Below, in pieces: positions 23,001-32,769 of a stretch of DNA of 64,000 bases (the stretch's first letter is position 1; each line of letters begins with the position of its first letter). This DNA comes from Polytrichum commune (Eukaryota; Streptophyta; Polytrichopsida; Polytrichales; Polytrichaceae), in assembly GCA_950295325.1 (NCBI GenBank), contig OX485804.1, forward strand, positions 25,546,001 through 25,610,000. Reading direction: 5' to 3'. Below the pieces are notes generated by a model, which was not told where the DNA came from, did no database searches, and saw nothing but the letters and a program-made list of their open reading frames with translations. The translations under genes were made by a program, and so were the position numbers.

Positions 23001-26000
23001 CTGTAGAGCAGTGGTAGCTGCAAATTGACGATCCATGTATTCGTTTCGGCCACTCGATGTCGGTGCTGCAGGAACAGAGGGATCCTTTACAGAATTATGC
23101 CGTTTCCCTCTCATTGTACGAAACTGCATCACAGACTCAAAAGGTGTCAAGAGGGAAATCTTTTCAATCTTCATGGTGGAGAGGTTGAACAGATCAGTAA
23201 ATATCACTAAGGTAGACATGCTTTAGATGGATGCTTTTCTCTCTGTACCCACTTCTCATAGGATATGAAACATGCAATAAGTGCAAGATGGTTAACAAAT
23301 CCAAATTGTGCCTGTAGACATTTGCATCATGATTTCTGGAACTCGTATGAATATCATATTCATTATCAAAGTGCTCATTAAGTGGTCAAATAGGCCCTCC
23401 CAATCATGCTGACTATTGAGCCTGAAATGGTAGCATATTCTGAACATGTAATCCGATCTCTTTTGAATACTTATCTTTTCTGGTGCCAGTTCTTAGATCC
23501 ACACCAAAATACAGGTGTCTGAGATTATTGTTTCGTTCGTTTTAGGCACATCTACCTTAGTAGGAAAGTTCATGTGCCTTTTCAAAATGGTCCATTCGAC
23601 ACACTGTCATCTAGGACCTGTTCAAAACATCACATGTTGTGTCAAAATGATCGATTGACACATTTCTGACACCAAATAGAATCTGTTTGCATGGGTCCTA
23701 GAGATGACAAAAATTATTTGGGACATGTCGAAAGACCCTTGTTTCCTACTAGTGTTTATCTCCTTTCCATGCAGCTTCAAGGTACCAGTTCCTCAAAACT
23801 CAAGATTGACATCACGGGAGAAGTTAATTTTGAGAATTTCCCAATCATCCTGGACATCCTGATCATCCATGTCATTCAAGACCAGTTTTAATATTTGTGA
23901 AATCTTTAGAACGTTCCAGATGATTGATTACCTTATGCTTGATCTGCGAGGTCGAAAGAGTAGCAAGAACGGGTTCAGATTCTTTGATCTCCTTCCAGCA
24001 ACCTGGTCCAAATTTTTTGATGGCTCGTCTCAACGCCTCCTCTTCTTCCACAGTCCAGTGCCGCCACTCTGCTTCTGTTGTAATCTCACTGGATCCTGTT
24101 GTGCACATCAATTTCGTTAGGTAGGTCCATTTGGAAGTGAAAGTCTGTTTTCAATTCCTGTATTCAGAAAACCGTCTTGCGAACATCTTGCAAACAGGAT
24201 TTTGTTGTATGGACTGTTTGCAAGATAAATTTGGTAAAGAAGAATTAAAATCAGGAAAGTGTAACAAAGATTTGCAAACAGGAATTATTTTCCTGTTTGC
24301 AAGATGTCCCAAAGGCCCATCATAGCATTCTTAAGCATGATGTCAAGGACGCTCTCTTTCTATTCTTGCTGCAAAAATAGAAATTTCAAGAATCAGGGTC
24401 CTTGAGTACATGCATAGTCAAGTGGCAAGCTCTCATTAGTTGACACCTCATTGTTGCCTATGTTCAGACACAAAGCATTCTTCCATCTACCAAGATTCAA
24501 TTGAAGATGTGCGTCTCCAACGGAATCATTATTAAGTTATCCGGACTTCCTAAAATTTATTCCATTTGCATTGGAACCGAAATAGGCTACTCAAGAATCT
24601 TATGATCACCTGCTACCACCGCTGCAATACTGTAACAGGATCCAACAGAAAATTGTGCAATTTTGTTACCTGAAACTGCTGCAGTGGAATCCGAAACGGA
24701 GCCGGGAGCTTTGAAGCGATCGCTGGAGCGGAAAGACTGCTTATGAAGACTGTCTTTCGGCACACTCACGATGGCGGCGGCTGCTAATCCACATTGTGCC
24801 TTCTTCTCACGAAAGTGTTGAGGCCATGGCCGGCATTCGCCGACATGCTCAATCGCCACAGATTCATCCTCTCCCCCTGCAAAAAACAATGCAAACGACC
24901 GCTTCCTGCAAAACGGATCGATTGGTTCAATGATGTTTATTATAATCCCATCTCATGTGCTCTTAAGATTCTAAAACCCAGTCACTACCTAGTAGCCACA
25001 ATCATTTAGCAGATTCAGCAGATTTTTCTGCACGGCATCATGCTTTCCAGATTCGGAAACCACATCTGGAAACCCTAATTTTCATGTGGAGAGCTGAGAG
25101 TTCGGCATCTTCAATAAGTCTTGCCATCCGTACAATGTAATAAATTATTGAGTATATCTAGACTCGTCTATGAATTTTGCACAGAATGAATTTGTATACA
25201 TGCAGTTCTATCGGCGGACCCTATGGCAGAAACTAGCCTTAGAATCCCGTGTTGTATACACATGTGCAATTTGTTGTTTGTTAAAAACTACACAGCTACA
25301 GCGGTGTTTCGACCACATTGCTTCCTAAAGTATGTATAACTAGGGTTTGCATCGTATTCTTCTAGTGTTCTTCCCCAATTAGCAATGCTAGCAACAGTTT
25401 CTTAACAAATATTTTGTCCGTATTTTCTAAAGTCACAGTATGTCATTCATACATGCTGCAAGAGACGCACCTGAAGTCTGCATTCTTTGCGGCAAAGGCC
25501 GATAAGAACTGATTGATTGAACAACCATGCTGCAAGTCCCACCAGGGCACAAGGAACTCCAGACGGTTTCGTTTCCGTTGGTATGCTTGCCATTGCACCA
25601 CTCGCAGATTGGGCATCACAGTCCTCCCCCCTCCTGAACGTCACCGAGAAATTAGGTTACGAACAAAAATCCAACATCGACTCCGACTTCACTAACAGGC
25701 TACATGAAATGACCTCTGAATCTTGACATCTTGAAATACTTCGTAACTGCCACTACTGTAACACTCTGCCGAACGAAGATGTACAGGCTGGTGAGTAGGG
25801 TTTCGTGACCTACTTGGATGAGGGAACCAGTGATCAATTTCCCAGGCTAGCGGTGACGCTGGATCAGCATTCCAGTACACCACATTTCCATAGGGGTCGA
25901 CTCGAAACTTGGCAGGATCAAACCCTGCGTTCCTGCAATATTCCATGAAAACTCAGAGTCTACTCAGTTACTGCTGTGCCTTTAACTTTTGCATGTTTGC

Positions 26001-27845
26001 TTGTTCCTCCTCGAAATGGACAAGTCGAAGAGCTACATTAATGTTGAACTAATAAGATGTACTAATGACGATGTGAAATTTATTTTTTCGTACCCGAGGT
26101 GGTCAAGTTGCCGCCATAGCTCCTCCCTGAACTTGGACACATTTGGAGGTTCTCTATCCACCTCCACCAACGCCGGAAACAAGCTATCCCACTCCTTGAG
26201 CTTCCCATACTGCATCATCACAAAGCTTCATCAATGAACTGCATATGGTGTAGTTTATAAGTGAGCTGTGATGTCTTGTAGCAACCACAGGAGCAACCTA
26301 TGATTCCTTCAAGCAACATAGCCACACCTCTTGGAAGCATGGCCTTCATTAATTGGCACTTCATTGACATAGTGTTTTAACTGTAGTCCTTCAAGCTTTA
26401 GGGGTAGGTTTCGGAGATCTAATTCAAAATGCAGCAACCTTGAAGACTGAACGTACTGTATTTACAGCACAGCTAACTTCAGAAACACCAAATTGCGGAG
26501 TGATAAAACAGACATGGTTTCCCTCTCAGGCGTAGTCCGGCTATGTCCACGTGAAATGGATTGCACGCTGTACTTTGAAACGGCAGGACTGAAAACTAGG
26601 TTAGCTACAACTGTGTCAGCATCGACTACCCGTACCTATGGCTACCTGTAGAACCACCTGAGGTTTGAAAGGCTGTGCACTCCCAATTTCATAAACCCTT
26701 CAAAAACGGGAGAGGCGAAGCTAATTAACAAAGTGCCACTGCGTGATGCATGAACTTTGCACTTGCTGTTCGCACGTGAAACAATCAATGCGAAATTAAC
26801 TCCTCCGATTTAGAATCTCCCTTGAGCTGAACTGGAAGACAGGATGAAAATTGCAGAATCAACCCAACCTACAGGAACATCAATGTTCTGAAGCTGGTCC
26901 GGGATTCCCGAAATTCAAACTTGTAGCTTTCTTGACACGCGGCCACTCCAGGCTGAGCTTTACTAGTTACAGTGATAAAGGCCTACAGGAGAGTAGTACT
27001 CAATCATTTCTGGCACAAGAAGTGCGTCGAGGTTGAACATAGCATTCTTAACTGGTGTAATGGGTATACACTCGGTGAGCTTCTTTTTGGCAACTTCTTT
27101 CAGTTGAATCCTGGTAGATGGGAGAATGCTTTGTCCAAATCAGATGTATAGGTAACAATGAGATGTCGACTAACCATCGACTATGCTTGGCATTCATGCA
27201 GCATGTACACAACGAACTTGAGTCTTGAAATTTTAATTCTTGAAGCTAGAACAGATGGAGAACGTCCTTGCACGTGCTTAAGAATGTTCAATGAAGGTTG
27301 GAAAACTTGTTTAGAATAATTATCAGAACCCGCAAGCAGTTGCAAACGGCAGGAATTCCTTCACAAGAGATCTCTCTCTTTCTCTCTCTCTCTAGACTCT
27401 CTCACGAAGTCCTTGATTACATGTGAAGTGGCAAACTCTTATTTGTGCAAACCTCATTCTTGCCTATCTTCGGACAAAGTTTTCTACTATCTACCAAGAT
27501 TCAACTTGAGGAACTTGCCAAAAACATTACCACCGAGTGTAAACTCTCCAAGAAGCTCATCTAGGGAGAACACCCACTCCACCGCTTAAGAATGCTCTTC
27601 AAGGCTGGGCATCCAACAGCAAAAACAGGGAAGAAAGAGGTAGAGTTACTCACACGTTCCACTTGGGGAGGGTAGGGCAGGAATCGCTGGGGCGGGCCCT
27701 CGGAGAAGGGCAACCGCAGCAGCATTTTTCCTCCATCAGCAGAACCAGAAACATTGTAGCGGCACAGCTTCGCGTAGCCGTGAGGGTAGCCAAGCTGCGG
27801 GTCCACCACCAGCTCCTCCTCCGTCAGCCCCACCTCCGACAACAT
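20002..27845 (-). CDS. Plant nuclear protein with HNH-like block, SANT/Myb domain and coiled coil, nine exons
   Basis: Exons: 27845-27654, 26209-26094, 25932-25814, 25633-25471, 24905-24670, 24095-23932, 23123-22998, 22143-21902 and 20638-20002. All introns are GT-AG and all phases agree, giving 664 residues. Residues 1-100 hold a conserved start (VGLTEEELVVDPQLGYP). Residues 104-157 (NAGFDPAKFRVDPYGNVVYW, then W-EIDH at 133-137, RGG 143-145 and NLRVVQW 151-157) resemble an HNH nuclease core that lacks the zinc cysteines. LEFLVPWWDLQ follows. A SANT/Myb repeat with Trp289, Trp309 and Phe331 sits at about 286-335. Residues 373-500 form a long charged coiled coil (MIRDTMHQS, YKEQAHLNQAA). The tail is acidic, has a run of alanines and ends in a basic RAGRRRRQQ region. 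I recognise the layout as a conserved plant family of uncharacterised, probably nuclear proteins and assign no symbol. A DNA- or chromatin-related role is inference, and catalysis is doubtful. Confidence 0.9.
20705..21260. repeat. Five-unit ~108-bp tandem repeat in the last intron
   Basis: Units begin with GATAGATAGATATAAA-like tetranucleotide runs near 20720, 20829, 20935, 21046 and 21154. They continue 'GCAAGCTCTTGG', 'GAGCAAGCATGAATGAAGAG' and 'CTTTCAAGGGTGGGC'. Spacing is 106-111 bp. The array lies in the intron between exons 8 and 9 of the nine-exon gene, close to the acceptor. Confidence 0.85.
22227..22860. repeat. Intronic repeat F with AGCATTCTTAA ends, copy 1
   Basis: The segment starts AGCATTCTTAAAC and ends CGCTTAAGAATGCT, an inverted terminal pair. 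Internal blocks 'AAGTGGCAAGCTCTCATT', 'GAACTTGCCAAAAA' and 'ACCGCTTAAGAATGCT' recur in two other introns of the same gene. It is probably a MITE, but no clean target duplication is visible. Confidence 0.6.
23340..23510. repeat. Dispersed repeat D, copy 2 (intronic)
   Basis: In the intron between exons 6 and 7. It contains the family blocks 'ATTATCAAAGTG', 'ATAGGCCCTCCCAATCATG', 'CATGTAATCCGATCTCTTTT' and 'TTATCTTTTCTGG'. It is diverged from the copies outside the gene. Confidence 0.5.
24185..24302. repeat. Cluster of four alternating inverted arms (TTGCAAACAG)
   Basis: Four arms alternate in direction: ATCTTGCAAACAG (24185-24197), its exact complement (24214-24226), TTGCAAACAGGAA (24272-24284) and its exact complement (24290-24302). 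Two perfect 13-bp hairpins can form, with a 16-nt and a 5-nt loop, or the outer arms can pair instead. The cluster is in the intron between exons 5 and 6. Confidence 0.85.
24324..24530. repeat. Intronic repeat F, copy 2 (partial)
   Basis: It starts AGCATTCTTAAGCATG and shares 'AAGGACGCTCTCTTTCTATTC', 'AAGTGGCAAGCTCTCATT' and 'CTACCAAGATTCAA' with copies in the neighbouring introns. The right end with the inverted terminus is missing. Confidence 0.55.
27040..27597. repeat. Intronic repeat F, copy 3
   Basis: In intron 1. The left end is AGCATTCTTAACTGG and the right end ACCGCTTAAGAATGCT. It shares the blocks 'GAACTTGCCAAAAA', 'CTACCAAGATTCAA' and 'CATCTAGGGAGAACACCCACT' with the copy at 22227-22860. 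A (CT)n tract lies inside it at 27371-27392. Confidence 0.6.
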
Positions 27846-29660
27846 CGTCTCTTTTTCTTCTCTTCTTCTTCTTCGTCGTCGTCTTCGTAGTCCTCCAATG
27901 CCTCTTAAGTTAGCTATGGATACATGAAGCCCAGTTCTGCAGGAGGGAAAAACCCCAAAGACATTCTTGCTCCTGGAAGACTAGGCTGGGTACTGCAACT
28001 GTGACACCTACCTCGCCAGCTCTCCAAACTAACTAAGAATGCCAAAGCATCAGGAATTTATTAGCTGAGCTGCAGCATCACGGGTTTCGGAGACATGATG
28101 ATGATGATATTGATGTTCTAAAAGGATGAGAAATGATTGGTCTGCAAGCTGAACAATGAAAAAAAACCTCAGAGAGCTCCAGAAGAAGAATTGCAAATAT
28201 AATAACACACAGCTTTAGTATTGCACCTGACGAGTGGTATTGCTACCGGTACTACAAGCTCAGAGGACACACCCGATTGCACCAGACTACGTCTACTTAT
28301 TATGCTCCCACAACAGCCGGGCCAATCTCGGCCTGTATAAGCTACATCACAACAACTACCTGTCCGAGCTTCATCACTGATAGCTACATAGGTTCCAACC
28401 ATCATCCTGCATGCTTGCTGCCAAAACTAATCAAATTCTAGTGTCCCGGCCACATTCTGATTGCAGGCAGAGTCCCACAATTCTGGAACAGCTAGCTCAC
28501 TCGAAGAGTACTAGTACTCACGCAAAGTTGAACTACTCCCAGAAAACTGTGAACTATGAATATTGGCCTAATAATGCAAAAGAATGCTAAGAGGCGCAGA
28601 CATTATTATAGTATCAGCTGAGCAACACGATTGACGTTGATGTGCAAGCTGAAAGAAAGATAAAGTACTTCACAGTGTAGCTCCAGAAGTTAAAGAAGCA
28701 GCAGAAGAAGAAGAATTGGTAATAAAGCACAATTATAGAGCAGCTAGGTGCAAGCTCACAGAGAGAGAGAGAGGTTTGAATGTTCTAGTTGATGACGACT
28801 TCAGCAAGCCTAGGACCAATCTCCTCCAGCTACAAAACTCCCTGCAAGCCCGTAGCTGCCAACCATATTCGTGTAAACTTGATGCCAAACCTTCGGCTAT
28901 TCTCGTCGACAGAGCGAGCAGTAGTCCCACAAGAATTCGAGTGTAAACACGCAGACTTCCTGCAACTCCGTAGAATCCGAGGTTGGGCCTTTGGTGCTCA
29001 GCTCACCCACCCAATTGAAAGATTTCGATGAATAAGGTCGAGAGAGAGAACGAGACAGACAGACAGAGAGACAGACAAACAGACAGACAGCTTGAACTCG
29101 CTGTAGGTAGTTCGTCCTGAATCGACCTTGCTTGCGTTAGTGCTGCACTCAATCAGCAGCAGCGGGCCATGAAGGCGGCAACGGGTCGCTTGTGGGTGGA
29201 ATTGCAATGGGGACAGCTTGAAGATTGTCGAGTAAATGTGGCACTCGGGCGGTGATGATGAGCTCCGACACCAGCGCTGCGGAGCAAGCGACAACTCGAT
29301 CCATTCAATTCCCTTCGCAAGCCGACACCCGCAGCCTCCAAAACAAACTCAGGTGCTAAGCTACTGCCAGCCCTCTCTCTCTCTCTCTCCCGTTCCGCCC
29401 AGATCTTCGAGGATGACAGGGATGATTGGATGGATGGATGAATGTAGAGGATGATGTCTGGGTGGATGGATGGATGGATGATCTCTGTCCACTTCCCCAG
29501 ACTCCTGGTTGGTTTTTTCAAACCCTCAGGCAGCAGTTTCAATTGCTCAGGTGCTCTCATCATGGCAGAGGAGGAGAGCACAACCATGGAGAACCATGTT
29601 AGGTTCAGGAATTGGATGAACAAAGTGGATGATTTTTTTCTGGGCACTTGACATATTAAG
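27846..29660 (-). promoter_or_regulatory. 5' leader and presumed promoter of the nine-exon gene
   Basis: The 45 bases before the ATG are a purine-rich (GAA/GAC)n run on the coding strand. A plausible 5'UTR acceptor (CCCTCCTGCAG, just upstream of about 27935 on the minus strand) suggests a leader intron. Further upstream, 28900-29450 is more GC-rich and holds a GACA/GAGA microsatellite (29041-29090) and a CT-rich tract (29370-29390). Open frames here (for example 29153-29647) are low-complexity and not convincing as coding. The transcription start is unknown. Confidence 0.4.
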
Positions 29661-29734
29661 GAACAAAAGGAACAATGAATGGGGGGAGAGCCAACTTACC
29701 GCTTGCTACCATAGCTACAGATGAACCGGTTGAG

Positions 29735-30234
29735 GGTCACTTCACACACGAGCCAAGAGCCGTGACCACGAAATTGTGAGAGCCCAAAAGAACGTGTCCA
29801 AAGGCCGTCCCAACACACCCCCAGAAATCATGTAGTGTGGTCACGGACCCTCAAGTGTAGTGTGAAGTCATATGTGATCAGGTCCTCAACCAAATGATGT
29901 TTCCATGAATTTTTAATCATGTGGGTCCTTACACATGATAAAATAGAATAAATCAACGGTTGTGAGCGTGCGGAGTGTGATGGTCTCCCGGCTTTGTGTT
30001 AGGCCTACCTCCAAGAGGTGGTTTTTGAAAATAATCCAAGTGACCATGACACATGATCCATTCGATGCCGTGTAGATAACCCATATAGACTTTGCATCCA
30101 TCTTGCATTCACATACTCCATTGGTCCCTCAAGCGTAGTGTGAAGCGAACTTGAACCGGCTCCGCCTTTTCCACCAATGAGAGTGCTCGAAGTGTAATGG
30201 TCACGGGCTCTCAGTCTCGTGTGTGAAGTGGGCC
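29735..30234. mobile_element. 500-bp element B nested in MITE A
   Basis: The left end is GGTCACTTCACACACGAG. The right end on the other strand is GGCCCACTTCACACACGAG, so the termini are inverted. TGAG stands on both sides (29731-29734 and 30235-30238), while the empty site in other MITE A copies has it once. No coding capacity. Shorter relatives are at 38784-38912 and about 36076-36120. Confidence 0.8.
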
Positions 30235-30387
30235 TGAGTTTGAGAAACAACCGGTTCAAGTCCGAGACGACTTCGAAACCGTTTTAGAGGTATCTCTATA
30301 GAACATACCTTGGGCTAATAAGAAACCTCGAAGGATGTCAACATGTAACCGGAAACACTACAATCTCAACTGATCATGCCCAAAAAT

Positions 30388-30404
30388 CCCCCCCCCCCCC
30401 CCCC
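30388..30404. repeat. Poly-C tract (17) and nearby (TA)n/(CA)n
   Basis: Seventeen consecutive C residues at the MITE A terminus. A (TA)12 run followed by (CA)n lies at 30532-30563. Similar homopolymer tracts of 10-13 G or C occur at 7065, 31235, 31547, 31679, 33898, 33991 and 46845. Confidence 0.9.
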
Positions 30405-30531
30405 GGAACACTGCATAGGAAGGAGAGTTGTTCATGGGATGTGGATGGATGGATTCTGTCTGCCTTCCCAGGCTCTGGTTTTGGGCATTGTAAACACGAT
30501 TTCTCGGGTTTATTCAAGGTCAGAGGAAGGC

Positions 30532-30563
<32 letters not shown>

Positions 30564-30564
<1 letters not shown>

Positions 30565-32179
30565 TACGTGACTGGTTTGTGAATTGGAAATTTGGACAGC
30601 GAATCGAGTGGATAGTTTATGTCATAAGGAAGTGTGGTCTTTGTGAGTTTTGGGTTTTGGGTTTAGACATGGTGGGATGGTTTTCAGGAACCTTTTTGAT
30701 GTAGACGAATTCAATTGAGGCGAGTGTTTAGGGTGAAGAAGCTCATGAATTGGATGGCAGAAGTGGTTGGTTGGTTTTTTGTGTGCGATAAACATACTAG
30801 AAAGTGTAAGACTACGTAGTCTTCATGACATGGTTGGATGATTTATGTGCACGTTCACAGACCGTGGACTTCAAAAACCTTTTGATGTGGCAGATTTTAA
30901 CAAACGTAAGTTGTGTTCAAGGCAGATCTGGATGACTTATGTCGATAATTAACCTAGCGAGTGTAGTCTTCACGAGATCTAGATGACATGGTTGGATAGT
31001 TTATATATTCACATTGACAGACAAGCCTTCTTTCCCCAAACACTTTGGTGTAGCAAATTCAATCGAGCCAGGTGCTCCATTAATCAACCACACATGACCC
31101 CCGCACCTTGATTAGGAGCCCCTTGGCCTGGGCCTTCTTCTTCACCCACAATGTTCACTTACACCAAGGCACCACATCACGAAGCCCGAGTTCTGCCTTA
31201 TTCAAAAACCACACAGATCCCAATAATAAAGTTTGGGGGGGGGGGGGCTCCCTCTTTTGAACACACACACACACACAATACCACCACCCACATAAACCCC
31301 ATGGGAAGCTCGGAGGGTTCCAGAAGATCTAGATGAAACAAATTCGTTGGGGGTTGCTTTTCATCCAGTCGGATTCAATTGCCTGTGCAACTGGACCAGC
31401 TCGTTGAGACGCTTTTTGAACAACCCGTAAATTCAATTGGCTTTTGACACCTCCGAATGGTGTTCTGTATCAAAGCGGCTCCGGTTGATGATCAAAGTTG
31501 GCTTTCTCAGTCCCATGAATGGCTCAGATTGATGAAATCTGTCCATCCCCCCCCCCACCATCCCACCAGAACCTTTCCCACTGCATGCAAGGACAGTTCA
31601 TTAACAACAAAAACCGGTGACGAATAGTGTCATCTGCCATGATTGGCAGCTCGACCCTGCAGTGGCAATTAAATTTCGCCCCCCCCCCCTTTGGATGAGA
31701 AATCTCCGAAACAGGGATGATTTCTGTCAGGGTTTAAATGGGTTCTGGCCATGTAAGACTGGGCGACTTACATATATGTATACACACATCCAAGGTACGT
31801 GATATTAGGATAACAACCAATGCACAATTTCTGTCTTATGCAACCCTAGAACCAATTATATAGGCGATTTCCTTCCCCAGTGTAGCAGAGACAAAACGAT
31901 ACTTTCTGTCTCAACAACCAGAACCTGATCAGAAGTACGTATTGTAATGTATAAGACACAAGGTATAATGGTGTTAGTCAGTTCCCTTTTTCATGTTTCT
32001 CTAACTTCTACCGATAGGGTTTACAAAACGGAAAAGAAAAAAAACTTGTGTTGCACTAGCGAATCTAGGATGAAGGATCAACAAACAACAAAGAAAACCG
32101 GATCGAAAAGCGGACCTCTCATGATTTGGTTATGATTATTGGAAGTGCGTGTCTTTTTCACCGAATAAATCAGGTCATT
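30564..32179. other. No gene; G/C homopolymers
   Basis: I see no gene. The stretch holds three homopolymers: G13 at 31235-31247, C10 at 31547-31556 and C11 at 31679-31689. A (CA)n tract is at 31263-31277. Open frames are short and interrupted by these tracts. Confidence 0.6.
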
Positions 32180-32420
32180 TCAATCGTGTTCAATGTTGTG
32201 TGCAGAGTAGCTCATCAAATTTGAAGAGCGTAGTCCACTCTCTTGTAAACACATGTTTTATGGTGTTTGTTCTTTGATCTTCACCTAACCCATGCATCAA
32301 TCAAGTATAGGGTTCCAATTAAGAAAAGTAATGGAACAACACCCACATACCTTACATGGGCCTTAATATGTGGTCGCCTTACTCAATTGGTAGACACGTG
32401 TAATTGAATGGCAAATATAT
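32180..32420. repeat. Dispersed repeat D, copy 3
   Basis: Contains 'GCGTAGTCCACTCTCTTGTAAACACATG', 'GGTGTTTGTTCTT' and, further on, a block like 'ATCAATCAAGTATAGGGTTCC'. These follow the same order as at 61690-61890. Confidence 0.6.
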
Positions 32421-32708
32421 GGCAGAGCGTGTAGTTAACGCTTATGAGTGGGCACCAAAAGTCAATTTGTTGTAATGAAACCGGACATGACATCACTCAA
32501 GCTAGTTTGTATGTTATGTGGGACCAAGAATCATCGGGGCTATATTATACCCCTATTATTTCAAGGCTCGACCGTGATTTTTTCAATCATACTCAGCCTA
32601 AGTGATGTAGCTTCACTACAACCCTTTACCGATAATTAGACACAAGAAAATTGTGGTTATCAAGCTCACATGATATGTTTGGCTCAATTCTAGATGGGTT
32701 GATCATCA

Positions 32709-32769
32709 TGGGCTGAGTATAATTGATGATCATGATGGGTTTACATGATCATCAATTATACTCAGCTCA
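32709..32769. repeat. Near-perfect 26-bp hairpin with 9-nt loop
   Basis: Arms 32709-32734 and 32744-32769 are complementary at 25 of 26 positions (core GCTGAGTATAATTGATGATC). The loop is ATGGGTTTA. Partial repeats of the arm (GATCATCATGGGCTGAG) also lie directly upstream. No gene is nearby. It could be a young inverted duplication, an element end or a small-RNA foldback. Confidence 0.9.

Larger units (their letters stand above)
29679..30407. mobile_element. Mutator-type MITE A, copy 1, interrupted by another element
   Basis: Without the 500-bp insertion the copy is about 225 bp and matches the complete copy at 43307-43535. Shared blocks are 'GATGAACCGGTTGAG', 'TTTGAGAAACAACCGGTT', 'GGATGTCAACATGTAACCGG' and 'CATGCCCAAAAATC'. 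Its right terminus, normally TCTCCCCGA, has become a run of 17 C residues (30388-30404). Confidence 0.75.

Noticed and set aside
29153-29647. 164-codon open frame on the minus strand
   Set aside because: It runs through GAGA and ATGG-type simple repeats, gives low-complexity protein and lies in the presumed promoter or leader of the nine-exon gene. No family resemblance.
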